A DNA stretch of 64,000 nucleotides, taken from assembly GCA_014584705.1 (NCBI GenBank), contig JACTMJ010000014.1:1-64000 (forward strand), given 5' to 3'. The DNA is from Acidobacteriota bacterium (lineage in GTDB: Bacteria; Acidobacteriota; Terriglobia; Bryobacterales; Bryobacteraceae). Both the position numbers and the translations under genes were made by a program. The notes under the pieces were generated by a model. That model did not search any database, was not told the origin of the DNA, and saw only the letters and a program-made list of their open reading frames with translations. Below are positions 8,442 to 18,232 of the stretch, in pieces (within the stretch, counting starts at the first letter, position 1; every line of letters begins with the position of its first letter).

Positions 8442-9860
8442 ATGAAACCGGACACCCCACCCCATGCAACTGAAACCGCCGCGTCTTCGCGACGGGAGAT
8501 GCTCAGCGACGCGGGCAAGGCACTTGGAATCTCCGCCTTGGCCGGAATCGCCTTGCCGCACGTGCATGCCGCGAACAGCAACACCATCCAGATTGCACTG
8601 GTGGGCTGTGGCGGGCGCGGCACCGGCGCGGCGATCAATGCACTCTCCGTCACCAATGGCCCAAGCAAACTGGTAGCCATGGCGGATGTGGTTCCGGCGA
8701 AAATGAACTCGAGCTACGACAAGGTGAAGACGCAGTTCGCGAACCAGGTGGACGTTCCGCCCGAACGGCGCTTTCTGAGCTTCGAAGCCTTCCGGAACGC
8801 AATGGATGCCTTGAAGCCGGGCGATGTGGTGATCCTCGGTACACCGCCCGCCTTCCGCTGGCCGCAATTCCGCTACGCCATCGACAAGGGCCTGAACGTC
8901 TTCATGGAGAAACCGGTCTGCGTGGACGGCCCCACCACCAAGCGCATGCTCGCCCTCGGGGAGGAAGCCTCGCGCAAGAATCTCAAAGTGGGAGTGGGCT
9001 TGATGGTGCGCCACTGCCGCGCCCGCCAGGAACTGCACCGACGCATCCAGGACGGACAGATTGGGGAGATCATCGCGATGCGCGCGTACCGGATGGGCCA
9101 GGGTGGCGGCACCTCCGCGCCGACGCCCGCCGGCGTTAGCGAACTCAGCCACCAGATCCGGAATTTCCACGCTTTCCTCTGGGCGAGCGGCGGCGTCTTC
9201 AGCGACTATTACATCCACCAGATTGACGAATGCAGTTGGATGAAGAACGCCTGGCCCGTTGAGGCGCACGCCATGGGCGGGCGGCATTATCGCGGAGATT
9301 CCCTCGATCAGAACTTCGATACCTATTCCGTGCAGTATGTGTACCCCGACGGAACCCGGCTCTTTTTCGACGGGCGCAACATGAAGGGCTGCCGGGATGA
9401 GTTCGCCAGCTACGCCCACGGCACGAAGGGCTCCGCGGTGATCTCCACCCTGGTGCATACGCCGGGAATGACCCGCATCTACAAGGGACAGAAGATCCCT
9501 TGGATCAATAACCGAAACCAGTTGCCCTTCGCGCCCGACCCGAACCTCGCGTGGGCTTTCCCTCAACCGGAAACCAGCCCCTACCAGTTTGAATGGGACG
9601 ATCTGATGGACGCCATCCGGAACGACAAGCCCTACAACGAGGTTAAGCGCGGCGCGGAAGCGAGCATGGTGGCCAGCATGGGGCGCATGGCGGCGCACAC
9701 CGGCCAGATTGTCACCTTTGACCAGATGCTGAATTGCCCGCACGAGTTCGCGCCGAACGTGGATAAGCTCACGATGGATGGTCCGGCGCCCTTGCAGTTG
9801 GGTCCGGATGGGCGCTATCCGGTACCCGAACCCGGCATCAAGACAGACCGCGAATACTAA
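8442..9860 (+). CDS. Gfo/Idh/MocA-family oxidoreductase, Tat-exported
   Basis: 472 aa. The start at 8442 is chosen because it places a twin-arginine-like SRREML (about residues 16-21) and a hydrophobic stretch at the N-terminus. The nucleotide-binding motif LVGCGGRGTG follows, then the EKPVCVDG segment that carries the conserved lysine of the family. The family uses NAD(P) to oxidise or reduce sugars, inositols and related substrates. Exported members such as glucose-fructose oxidoreductase carry a tightly bound cofactor. The substrate is unknown. The gene ends at a strong bidirectional terminator shared with the convergent kgd gene. Confidence 0.88.
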   Translation: MKPDTPPHATETAASSRREMLSDAGKALGISALAGIALPHVHAANSNTIQIALVGCGGRGTGAAINALSVTNGPSKLVAMADVVPAKMNSSYDKVKTQFANQVDVPPERRFLSFEAFRNAMDALKPGDVVILGTPPAFRWPQFRYAIDKGLNVFMEKPVCVDGPTTKRMLALGEEASRKNLKVGVGLMVRHCRARQELHRRIQDGQIGEIIAMRAYRMGQGGGTSAPTPAGVSELSHQIRNFHAFLWASGGVFSDYYIHQIDECSWMKNAWPVEAHAMGGRHYRGDSLDQNFDTYSVQYVYPDGTRLFFDGRNMKGCRDEFASYAHGTKGSAVISTLVHTPGMTRIYKGQKIPWINNRNQLPFAPDPNLAWAFPQPETSPYQFEWDDLMDAIRNDKPYNEVKRGAEASMVASMGRMAAHTGQIVTFDQMLNCPHEFAPNVDKLTMDGPAPLQLGPDGRYPVPEPGIKTDREY

Positions 9861-9886
9861 GCGAGCTTGGCGCAGCCGCCGTCAAT

Positions 9887-9920
9887 GCGAAAGGGCCGCC
9901 ATTCCGGGCGGCCCTTTCGC
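9887..9920. terminator. Bidirectional rho-independent terminator
   Basis: GCGAAAGGGCCGCC (9887-9900) and its perfect 14-bp inverse complement (9907-9920) enclose a 6-nt loop, ATTCCG. The stem ends in AAA/TTT on both sides. It lies between the convergent stops of the Gfo/Idh/MocA gene (9860) and kgd (9980), so it can serve both. Confidence 0.85.
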
Positions 9921-9979
9921 TTGAACAACCTCTATCCGGTCGCACCTCCTCCACGCTCGAACGGAAGCGTCGGCATTGC

Positions 9980-12900
9980 CTACGACGTCGCGCGCTTCCG
10001 CGTCAGCGGACGTGCCTTCTTCCCCGTGCTGAACGTAGCCTCGGCCATGGATTCTTCGACAAGGTCGGTCTGCTCCTGGATGTGCCGTTTGTGCGAACCG
10101 GTGGCCGGGCTGGCGCTCGGCTTCCGCCCCGCGTAGTAGACGTTGCGCCCGCTCTCGGCAAGCATCGCGTCCAGCCGCTCCCGCACAAAGTTCCACGCGC
10201 CCATGTTGCGCGGCTCTTCCTGTACCCACACCACCTCGGCGGTGAGCGGGTAGCGATGGATGAGATCTCGGATCTGCGCCTCGGGGTACGGGTAGATCTG
10301 TTCCAGGCGCAGAATGGCCACGTTGTCGAGTTCGAGTTCCTTACGGTAAGCGATCAGGTCGTAGTAGACCTTCCCGCTGCACATCAGGATCCGGCGCACG
10401 TTCTCCGCCGTGATCGGCTCCACTTCGCCGATGGTCTCCCGGAAGGAGCCACCGGTGATATCTTCCACGCCGGAAACGGCTTGCGGGTGCCGCAGCAGGC
10501 TCTTGGGGGTAAAGATCACCAGCGGCATCTGCATGGCGTCTCCCTGCTTGCCGCCGTACATCTGGCGTCGCAGCACATGGAAGTACTGCGCCGGGGTGCT
10601 GCAATTCACCACCTGGATATTGTCTTCCGCGCAAAGGATCAGGAAGCGCTCAATCCGCGCGCTCGAGTGTTCCGGACCCTGGCCTTCATACCCGTGCGGC
10701 AGCAGCATCACCAGGCTGCTCGGCTGCCTCCATTTCTGCATGGAGCAGGTGATGAACTGGTCGATCATGATCTGCGCCCCGTTGAAGAAGTCGCCAAACT
10801 GCGCTTCCCACAGGACCAGCGTGAGCGGGTCGCCGATCGAATAGCCGAACTCGTATCCGAGCACCGCGTATTCGCTGAGCGAGCTATCCCAGACCTGGAA
10901 CTGCGCCTGGTCCGGCGACAGATGCTGGAGCGGCGTGTACTCCTGATTGGTCTCGGCATCCACCAGAATCAGATGGCGCTGGCTGAATGTGCCTCGCCCG
11001 GAATCCTGCCCGCTGAGACGCACGGGCGTGCCTTCGAGCACCAGGGTACCGAAGGCAAGCGCTTCGGCGGTTGCCCAGTCAATGTGGAAATCGGGCTGGA
11101 AGATCTCCTCCCGGCGGAAGACGAACTTGCGCAGTTTCGGGTGCAGGTTGAAGCTCTCGGGAAGGCGGGTCATTCCCTGTACCACGGCTTCAATGATGTC
11201 GCGATCCACCGAAGTGCGCGTGGGCGTCTCCGGCTTCTCTTCCTGCGGGACGGACAGGCTGTCGGCGCTCATGGGGACGCTATTCTTCTGCTGCGCCGCC
11301 TGGAACGCGTCTTCGAGGTGCTGGACGTGCCGCTTATGGATCTGCGCCACCTGCTCGGGGGTCGTCAGACCGTCCCGCGTGAGAAGTTCCCCATAGAGAG
11401 TAGCGACGCTCGGGTGCTCTTTGATCTTCCTGTAGAGCTTGGGCTGCGTGTAACTGGGGTCGTCTCCTTCGTTGTGGCCGTGGCGACGATAACAGAACAT
11501 GTCGATCACGACGTCCTTCTTAAACGCCTGCCGGTACGCGAATGCGATATTCAGCACCCTCAGAGCGGCGTCGGGATCGTCTCCGTTCACGTGGAAGATC
11601 GGGGCCTGCACCATCCGCGCCACATCGGTGGAGTAAGGGGTCGAGCGCGCCTCTTCCGGATTCGTCGTGAACCCGATCTGGTTGTTAATGATCAGGTGGA
11701 TCGTACCGCCGGTCGTGTACCCCGGCAGTTGGGAAAGATTGAGCGTCTCGGCCACTACGCCCTGCCCGGCAAAGGCGGCGTCGCCGTGCAGCAGCACGGG
11801 GATCACCCGCTCGCGCTCGGTGTCCTTCAGCCGCTCCTGCTTCGGGCGGACAATTCCCTCCACCACCGGGCTAACCGCTTCAAGGTGTGAAGGGTTGGGT
11901 GCGATCGAAACAACGATCTCTTTGCCGTCCGCTCCGTAGCGTGTGCCGGACGAACCCAGGTGATACTTCACGTCTCCCGAACCCTGCATCGAGGTCGGGT
12001 CCGGATCTCCTTCAAACGCGCTGAAGATCTGCACGAGCGGTTTGCCGACGATATTCGCGAGGGCGTTCAGCCGTCCACGGTGCGCCATGCCGATCACGAT
12101 CTCATGTACGCCGTCGGCCGCGGCCACATCCAGCAGGTGGCCCAGAATGGCAATGGCCGTCTCCGCGCCTTCGAGCGAGAACCGCTTCTGGCCCACAAAG
12201 CGGTTGTGCAGGAAGTGTTCGAACTCTTCGGCCTGAATCAGGCGGTCCAGAGTCCACAGCCGCACGTTGCGTTCGAGGGGCGTGTGCGCCGAATCCGGCT
12301 CCAGGTTCTGTTGCAGCCAATCCTTCTGCTCCGGATGCTGGATGTTCATGTATTCGCATCCGATGCGCCCGCAGTAAGCGCGGGTGAGCATCTCCAGAAT
12401 CTCGCGCAGCGTCCGGAAGATCGGCTGCACTTTGCCTTCGCGGTGGCCCAGCGTGCCGGTAAGAAACTTGCGATCCAGGTCCCAGATGGTGAGTCCGTAG
12501 GTAGAAGGTTCCAGTTCCGGGTGATGGTCGGGAGCTTCGCCGAGCGGGTCGAGATCGGCAATCAGATGGCCTCGCACGCGATAGGCGTTGATCAACTGCA
12601 GTACGGCCGCCTGTTTGACGATGTCCGAATCTCCAGCGGTACCGCCCTGAAGGGAGGAGCCGGCGGATTGCCGGTCCCGCGCCCAATGGACCGGATTCGA
12701 CACCACGCCCAGATCCCGGAAGATGTGATCGTAGAACTCGTGGCCGCCCTGCAGGAACTCGTGAATGATCCCCAGGAAAGTCCCGGATTCGGCTCCCTGA
12801 ATGATGCGGTGATCATAGGTGCAGGTCATCGTCATGACCTTGCTCAGGCCGAGCTGGGAAATGACTTCCGGCGATGCGCCCTGCCACTCGGGCGGATAGT

Positions 12901-13738
12901 CGATCGTGCCCGTCGCGACGATCGCACCCTGGTGAATCATCAACCGGGGAATGGACCCGATCGTGCCCACCGTACCGGGATTCGTCAGCGAGATGGTCGT
13001 GTTCGCAAAATCGTCCGGGGTGAGCTTGCCGCTCCGGCTGCGTCGCACCATATCGGAGAACGCGCGCAAGTAGCTGGCGAAGTCCATCTCGCCCACGTTC
13101 TTCAGGTTGGGCACCAGAAGGGAGCGCTTGCCGTCCTTGCCCTCCACGTCCACGGCGATCCCGAGGTTGATCTGCTTGCGGAAGATGCGATGCGGAACGC
13201 CATCCACCACGGTGTAGGCGTCGTTCAGTGAGGGCGTCTTCTTGAGTGCCTGGACAATGGCCCAGGCAATCAGGTGCGTATAGGATACCTTCGCCTGGCC
13301 GTACCGCGTCTGGTGCTGATTGATGAAATAGCGATTCTCGTCGATCACCTTCACCGGCACGGCGCGCTGCGAGGTAGCCGTGGGAACGGTAAGGCTGAGG
13401 TCCATGTTCAGCGCGATCTTGCCGGCGACACCGCGCATCGCCTCCACTTCTTCATTGGCAGTGGGCTTATAGGCAGGAATCTTCCCTGAAGCAGGTTGCG
13501 TGACCGTGCTATCCGTGGGGGGCGCGGCCGGATGGCCGTTCGTAGAAGGCGCAACAGTAGCAGTTGCGCCGCTCGCATAGGCTTCCGAACCGCCATTGTG
13601 CGTCTCGCCATAATGGGGATCGCGGAAGATTCTGGCCCAGGCGTCGTCCACGGAGGTTTGGCCGTTTACAAACTGGCTATACATTTCCTCTTCCAGCCAG
13701 CTATTGAGGCTGGGGGGCGCATCCGGCTGCTTCGACAT
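9980..13738 (-). CDS. kgd: Fused E2/E1 2-oxoglutarate dehydrogenase (Kgd/OdhA type)
   Basis: 1252 aa. Residues 1-40 match the SucA/OdhA N-terminal start (FVNGQTSVDDAWARIF). A Pro/Ala/Thr linker runs to about 90. Residues 90-345 form a 2-oxoacid dehydrogenase acyltransferase (E2) catalytic domain with YDHRIIQGAESG (H310) and no lipoyl domain. From about 380 to the end lies a thiamine-diphosphate E1 domain with GMAHRGRLN and GDAAFAGQG. This is the layout of mycobacterial Kgd and corynebacterial OdhA, which borrow lipoyl groups from the pyruvate dehydrogenase E2. It should act in the TCA cycle, oxidising 2-oxoglutarate to succinyl-CoA in a mixed complex. No separate sucB or lpd gene is nearby. 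Confidence 0.93.
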   Translation of the reverse strand: MSKQPDAPPSLNSWLEEEMYSQFVNGQTSVDDAWARIFRDPHYGETHNGGSEAYASGATATVAPSTNGHPAAPPTDSTVTQPASGKIPAYKPTANEEVEAMRGVAGKIALNMDLSLTVPTATSQRAVPVKVIDENRYFINQHQTRYGQAKVSYTHLIAWAIVQALKKTPSLNDAYTVVDGVPHRIFRKQINLGIAVDVEGKDGKRSLLVPNLKNVGEMDFASYLRAFSDMVRRSRSGKLTPDDFANTTISLTNPGTVGTIGSIPRLMIHQGAIVATGTIDYPPEWQGASPEVISQLGLSKVMTMTCTYDHRIIQGAESGTFLGIIHEFLQGGHEFYDHIFRDLGVVSNPVHWARDRQSAGSSLQGGTAGDSDIVKQAAVLQLINAYRVRGHLIADLDPLGEAPDHHPELEPSTYGLTIWDLDRKFLTGTLGHREGKVQPIFRTLREILEMLTRAYCGRIGCEYMNIQHPEQKDWLQQNLEPDSAHTPLERNVRLWTLDRLIQAEEFEHFLHNRFVGQKRFSLEGAETAIAILGHLLDVAAADGVHEIVIGMAHRGRLNALANIVGKPLVQIFSAFEGDPDPTSMQGSGDVKYHLGSSGTRYGADGKEIVVSIAPNPSHLEAVSPVVEGIVRPKQERLKDTERERVIPVLLHGDAAFAGQGVVAETLNLSQLPGYTTGGTIHLIINNQIGFTTNPEEARSTPYSTDVARMVQAPIFHVNGDDPDAALRVLNIAFAYRQAFKKDVVIDMFCYRRHGHNEGDDPSYTQPKLYRKIKEHPSVATLYGELLTRDGLTTPEQVAQIHKRHVQHLEDAFQAAQQKNSVPMSADSLSVPQEEKPETPTRTSVDRDIIEAVVQGMTRLPESFNLHPKLRKFVFRREEIFQPDFHIDWATAEALAFGTLVLEGTPVRLSGQDSGRGTFSQRHLILVDAETNQEYTPLQHLSPDQAQFQVWDSSLSEYAVLGYEFGYSIGDPLTLVLWEAQFGDFFNGAQIMIDQFITCSMQKWRQPSSLVMLLPHGYEGQGPEHSSARIERFLILCAEDNIQVVNCSTPAQYFHVLRRQMYGGKQGDAMQMPLVIFTPKSLLRHPQAVSGVEDITGGSFRETIGEVEPITAENVRRILMCSGKVYYDLIAYRKELELDNVAILRLEQIYPYPEAQIRDLIHRYPLTAEVVWVQEEPRNMGAWNFVRERLDAMLAESGRNVYYAGRKPSASPATGSHKRHIQEQTDLVEESMAEATFSTGKKARPLTRKRATS

Positions 13739-14048
13739 GTCGTTCTATTACCGTCCAGAATGGGGCAGTACCAATGTCTCTATACTACCGCCTTCCGGCG
13801 GAATTAGACCCGTATCGCTCAGGAATGTCTTCCGAACCTCAGGTTCCGGGCGGTGGCGACGATTTCGGCGCAGAATAGTCCGTGTTTCCGCCCGGGAGAA
13901 CCGCTCGCGAGCGGTGCCGGATTCGCCCCGTGCGCTCCACGGCCGCGCCAAATCGAAGTCCGCGGGAAGCTCGATCCGCCAGTGAGCAACCTCCCCCGCG
14001 GGAAACGAAACTTCCGGCGCATTCTCCTACAAGGGGAGGCAGCGTCGA
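13739..14048. other. Divergent intergenic region
   Basis: 310 bp between kgd (minus) and the M48 lipoprotein gene (plus). A weak candidate promoter for kgd is TTGGTA-18-TAATAG on the minus strand, but it lies very close to the kgd start. Nothing else was recognised. Confidence 0.35.
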
Positions 14049-15422
14049 ATGCGATTCATGGTTCACGGGGGTGTGCGCCGCTCATGGATGGCTGTACTGC
14101 TCACCGCATTGCTGCTCGCGGGATGCGCGGCCCGTCATCCGGGGGACCCCATCAAGCCGGGATTCAACGTCTACTCGAAGGAGCAGGATATTGAGCTGGG
14201 ACGTCAGGCTGCCGCCGAAGTGCGGAAACAGGTTGCCGTCGTTCAGAACCCATGGCTGCAAAACTACATCAGCGCGATCGGGAAGAAACTCGCGGCCCAG
14301 CCGGAGGCCGAGGGATACCCCTATTCGTTCACGCTGATCAACGAGCCATCGATCAACGCGTTCGCATTGCCCGGCGGGCCGATCTTCGTAAACAGCGGTT
14401 TGATTGCAGCGGCGGATAACGAAGCTCAGGTGGCGGGCGTGCTGGCGCACGAGATCGCTCACGTGGCACTGCGGCACGGAACCAACCAGGCGTCCAAGGC
14501 GAGCCTTATCCAACTCCCGGCCGTGCTGGCCGGGATGGCGATCGGGCAGGATAGCGTAGCAGACCAGATCGCGCAGATCGGGCTCGGGCTGGGCGTGAAC
14601 TCCGTCATCATGAAATACTCCCGCGACGCCGAGAACCAGGCCGACGCGCTGGGCACGCGGATTCTCGCCGAAGCCGGCTACAACCCCATTGAGATGGCGA
14701 ACTTCTTTGAGAAGCTGCAGGAACAGGGGGGTTCGCGTCCGCCGCAGTTTCTGTCGTCGCACCCGGACCCCGGCAACCGCGTAACCAAAGTGCAGGCGGA
14801 AATCCAGGCGCTGCCCGCCTCGGTTACCAGGAAGTTCGACACCTCCGTGGGCAACTTCGCCGAGGCGAAGCGATTGGTTGCGCAACTGCCGAAGCCGCCG
14901 TCGAAAGAACAGACCCTGGCACGGAGCCAGGCTCCCACGGAAGGCCCGTCCGGAGCCATGCGGACCTTGCGCGCACGCACGTTCCAGGTGGCACGGCCGG
15001 CGGGCTGGCAGGCGTTCGGAGACCAGTCTTCCAGCACGGTGACCGTCGCGCCCCGGCAAGGCCTGGTGGAGACGAGCACCGGGGCGTCCCTTGGCTACGG
15101 TGTGGTGATGAGCTACTACCAGCCTCGAACCGCAAGCAATCTGGGGGAGGCGACCGGCGAACTCGTAAACCAACTGGCCGGACTCGACCGCTCGATCCAG
15201 TCGCGCGGAGGACAGCGCCGGGTTACCGTAAGCGGCAACCCTGGGCTGGTGACGACGCTCTACGGCCAGTCGCCTTATGGCGGTGCGGAGCGTCTGATGC
15301 TGCTCACGGTCCCCCGTCCGGAAGGGCTTTTCTACATGGTGTTCGTGGCGCCGGACCGCCGATTCGAGCAACTGAGCGCCCCGTTCGAGCAAATGGTGGA
15401 CTCGCTCGAGTTTCGCCGCTGA
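14049..15422 (+). CDS. M48-family zinc metalloprotease lipoprotein
   Basis: 457 aa. GGGGAGG lies 9 nt before the start. The leader ends in a lipobox LAGC with C26 as the lipidated residue, so the protein is likely membrane-anchored in the periplasm. The zinc-binding HEIAH (134-138) and a downstream glutamate in DAENQADALG form the gluzincin active site of the M48 (HtpX/BepA/LoiP-like) family. The last 130 residues form a separate beta-rich domain after a Pro/Ser linker. The related BepA works in outer-membrane protein assembly quality control. That role is possible here but unproven. Confidence 0.9.
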   Translation: MRFMVHGGVRRSWMAVLLTALLLAGCAARHPGDPIKPGFNVYSKEQDIELGRQAAAEVRKQVAVVQNPWLQNYISAIGKKLAAQPEAEGYPYSFTLINEPSINAFALPGGPIFVNSGLIAAADNEAQVAGVLAHEIAHVALRHGTNQASKASLIQLPAVLAGMAIGQDSVADQIAQIGLGLGVNSVIMKYSRDAENQADALGTRILAEAGYNPIEMANFFEKLQEQGGSRPPQFLSSHPDPGNRVTKVQAEIQALPASVTRKFDTSVGNFAEAKRLVAQLPKPPSKEQTLARSQAPTEGPSGAMRTLRARTFQVARPAGWQAFGDQSSSTVTVAPRQGLVETSTGASLGYGVVMSYYQPRTASNLGEATGELVNQLAGLDRSIQSRGGQRRVTVSGNPGLVTTLYGQSPYGGAERLMLLTVPRPEGLFYMVFVAPDRRFEQLSAPFEQMVDSLEFRR

Positions 15423-15486
15423 GCTCGCCAACGCACCCGCCAGCACCCGGGCTTCCGGTTTCAGGCTTTGATATCCTTGATTCTGC

Positions 15487-16545
15487 ATGTCTAAGATGCT
15501 CGACGAAATACGACAGCAGCCGACAGCCATCGAGCGGACGCTGCTTGAAGAACTTCCCAATGTGGAGGAACTGAAACGGCAGTTTGCGGCGAAGCGGCCG
15601 CGGTTCGTCGTGCTTGCGGCGCGCGGCACCTCCGATAACGCCGCTCAGTTCGCCCGCTATCTGATCGAGATCGGCACGGGCATTCCCGTCTCTCTCGCCG
15701 CCCCTTCGATCTACACGCTTTACAACGCGCGTCTCGATCTTCGGGACGCTCTGGTGGTGGCGGTTTCGCAATCGGGGGAATCCACCGACATCAACATCGT
15801 GCTCGAGAACGCCAAGGCGGCCGGGGCGCAGACGCTGGCCATCACGAACGAGCCGGAAAGCAGCATGGCCAAGCTGGCCGGGAACATGATCCTGGTTCGC
15901 GCGGGCCGGGAACTGAGCGTCGCCGCCACGAAGACCTACACCGGCCAACTGATGGCGTTCTACCTGCTCGCCTATGCGCTTGGGGCCAACCTGACGCCCG
16001 ATCATCTGCGGGCCATCCCGATGAGCGCGGCCAGCGCTTTGGGGCTTTACGACCAGGTGCGGGAGATTTCCAGCCGCTACCGCTACATGAACCATGGAGT
16101 GGTGATGGGGCGCGGCATCAATTACGCCAACGTCTTTGAGTTCGCGCTGAAGCTGATGGAGACCTGTTACGTGATTACGGAGCGGTTTTCGATCGCCGAT
16201 TTCCACCACGGGCCGATCGCGATGGTGGAGCAGGACTTCCCCGTGTTTCTGTTCGCGCCTCCGGGCGTGACCTCAACCAGCGTGAGCGGAATGCTGCAAT
16301 CGCTCCGCAATCTGAATGCGGAAACCCTTGTGATCACGGACGATGGCAACCCGGACTTGCGCGAAGCTCCGGAACGGAAGCTGGTGGTGAGCGATGTCGT
16401 CCGCGACCCGCAACTGCCGGAGGATCTGTTCACGCCGATCCCCTACATCATTCCGGCGCAGATGTTTGCCGCGTGTCTGGCGGAGCACAAGCGGCTGGAC
16501 CCGGATGCGCCGCGCACGCTGAGTAAGGTGACCAAGACGATCTAG
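15487..16545 (+). CDS. SIS-domain sugar-phosphate isomerase/deaminase (GlmS-like)
   Basis: 352 aa with two sugar isomerase (SIS) domains. The first has AARGTSDNAAQFARY and VSQSGESTDI, the phosphosugar-binding serines. The second has EFALKLMETCYV and ends in the GlmS-like tail LSKVTKTI. The length and lack of the N-terminal glutaminase domain match GlmS C-terminal-like proteins such as AgaS, FrlB or NagB-II. They isomerise or deaminate amino-sugar phosphates with free or no ammonia. It is 98 bp ahead of an SDR gene on the same strand, so amino-sugar or sugar-acid catabolism is a reasonable guess. Confidence 0.85.
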   Translation: MSKMLDEIRQQPTAIERTLLEELPNVEELKRQFAAKRPRFVVLAARGTSDNAAQFARYLIEIGTGIPVSLAAPSIYTLYNARLDLRDALVVAVSQSGESTDINIVLENAKAAGAQTLAITNEPESSMAKLAGNMILVRAGRELSVAATKTYTGQLMAFYLLAYALGANLTPDHLRAIPMSAASALGLYDQVREISSRYRYMNHGVVMGRGINYANVFEFALKLMETCYVITERFSIADFHHGPIAMVEQDFPVFLFAPPGVTSTSVSGMLQSLRNLNAETLVITDDGNPDLREAPERKLVVSDVVRDPQLPEDLFTPIPYIIPAQMFAACLAEHKRLDPDAPRTLSKVTKTI

Positions 16546-16643
16546 CGGCCAAACCGACGAGGCCGGACAAAGGCGGGACGCTCCGCGCCCGTTCGTCCGG
16601 ACTGACGCACGTTCGGAATGAAACGCCTTTAAGGAGGATTTCC

Positions 16644-17420
16644 ATGAGCTACCTCGATATGTTTTCTCTCGAAGGGAAGAATGCGGTTGTGATCGGGGGC
16701 ACGGGCGTGCTGGCGGGCGAGATGGCGATCGGCTTCGCCAAAGCCGGAGCGAGTGTGGCCATTCTGAGCGGCAACCAGCAGAACGTGGATGCGCGCGCGG
16801 CCGAGATTGAGGCGCTGGGATGCAAGGCCATCGGCGTGAAGGCGGATTGCACCAGCAAGGCGGACCTGGAAAGCGCCCTGGAGCGCATCAACAGCGAGCT
16901 TGGCCACATCGACATCCTGATGAACGCCGCCGGAGTGAATTCCGCCACGCCCTTTTTCGACATCAGCGAAGAAGAATGGCAGCGGATCATCGACATCAAC
17001 CTGAAAGGCGTCTTTCTGGCCTGCCAGGTTTTTGGAAAGGGAATGGTGGAATCCGGCCGCGGCGGCTCGGTGATCAACATCTCTTCCGCCTCTTCGGGCC
17101 CGCCGCTTTCCAGAGTGTTCACGTATGGTGTCACCAAGGGCGGCGTGAACCAGATTACACAGTTCCTGGCCCGGGAGTGGGCGCCGTTCAAGGTTCGGGT
17201 CAATGCGATTCTTCCGGGTTTCTTCCCGGCCACGCAGAACCGCAAGATTCTGACGGAAGAGCGGGTGGCCTCCATTTTTGGCCACACGCCGATGAAGCGC
17301 TTCGGCGAACCTTCGGAACTGGTGGGAGCGGCGATTTACCTGGCGTCGGAACAGGCTTCCTCGTTTGTAACGGGCTCCATTCTGCGGGTGGACGGCGGGT
17401 TTCTGTCGATGACGATTTGA
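16644..17420 (+). CDS. Short-chain dehydrogenase/reductase (SDR)
   Basis: 258 aa. AAGGAGG lies directly upstream. The nucleotide motif GGTGVLAG is at residues 18-25, a variant of TGxxxGxG, followed by NAAG. Serines lie in INISSASS and the catalytic YxxxK is YGVTK. The C-terminal VTGSILRVDGGF is typical of classical SDRs. The nearest relatives in style are D-mannonate or gluconate 5-dehydrogenase-like sugar-acid reductases, which would suit a partner for the mannonate-dehydratase-like gene at the end of the window. The substrate is inference. Confidence 0.85.
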   Translation: MSYLDMFSLEGKNAVVIGGTGVLAGEMAIGFAKAGASVAILSGNQQNVDARAAEIEALGCKAIGVKADCTSKADLESALERINSELGHIDILMNAAGVNSATPFFDISEEEWQRIIDINLKGVFLACQVFGKGMVESGRGGSVINISSASSGPPLSRVFTYGVTKGGVNQITQFLAREWAPFKVRVNAILPGFFPATQNRKILTEERVASIFGHTPMKRFGEPSELVGAAIYLASEQASSFVTGSILRVDGGFLSMTI

Positions 17421-17656
17421 GCGAGTCCGCGCTCCCGGAACCGAAGAGAGCCGTCTCTCGCGCCGGGACGAAGGACGCAAAAATTGGGCAACTACGGCAA
17501 CAAATGTTACTGTTCGCGCTTCCCTTTCGCCGGAAGCGGTGGAAGAATGGACGTTTGCCGATTTGCGACGGCAGCGGGGCAGGATTGTGATTTTTGCTAC
17601 CGCGGCGGCAATTCGCCTGATAAGCTGATGAGTTGTCAATTTCTTGGAGGCCACCT

Positions 17657-18064
17657 GTGAAGGTAATCTCATTCCTGGTTCGAATCTACAGTCTGCTGTT
17701 TCATCTCCTGCTTTCCCTGTTGCTGCTGGGGCTGGGTATCGTGGGCTACTCCTCCTCGGGATCCGGGCTCAAGCTCGGCATGCTTCCCTGGGAAGGCAGC
17801 CAATTGCTTGGATGGCTGACGGCACTGGGGCTGGTTGGGCTTCTGTTGGTGATTCTGGCGTTCAAGGGCGTGCTACGGATTATCTACATGGTGTGGACGG
17901 TGGTGATCGTTTATCTGATCGCGAATGGCTACTTCCTCTCCAACTACCGTTTCTCCGGCGAAGGTGAATTCCGCTTTGCGATCTACCTCGCGCTGGCCGC
18001 GCTGCTGGCGTTTCTCGGCGCGCTCTGGCTGCTCAAGACGCCGCTGCGCGGCAAGGACAAGTAG
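17657..18064 (+). CDS. Small four-helix membrane protein, unknown function
   Basis: 135 aa from a GTG start at 17657. GGAGG sits 6 nt upstream and decides this start over one eight codons earlier. Four hydrophobic segments are visible (residues about 4-25, 48-66, 73-92 and 105-124), with a basic C-terminus. No domain is recognised. It is likely an inner-membrane protein. It is followed after 170 bp by a predicted outer-membrane protein on the same strand. Confidence 0.7.
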   Translation: MKVISFLVRIYSLLFHLLLSLLLLGLGIVGYSSSGSGLKLGMLPWEGSQLLGWLTALGLVGLLLVILAFKGVLRIIYMVWTVVIVYLIANGYFLSNYRFSGEGEFRFAIYLALAALLAFLGALWLLKTPLRGKDK

Positions 18065-18232
18065 GCCGCCTTTCGCCGCGGTCCGCGGTCCACAAGGCAA
18101 GCTGAATACAGTGGCGCTCCCGGGGCCAAATCGGCCTCGCGCCTGCTTCGGGCCGTGAGGGGCGCCGTGCCCCTTCACAAGAATGCCTGAAACAAGACAC
18201 AGTGTGAGCCGCGTATTCCTCTATAGATAGCC

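Noticed and set aside
8157..9743. Long minus-strand frame (528 codons) opposite the Gfo/Idh/MocA gene
   Set aside because: It is almost wholly antisense to a clear oxidoreductase gene with intact motifs. The product is His/Arg/Val-rich without a fold, which is a codon-bias shadow.
10082..13231. Long plus-strand frames opposite kgd (602 and 423 codons)
   Set aside because: The minus strand encodes the complete E2-E1 enzyme. The plus-strand products have no recognisable domain and mirror its codon pattern.
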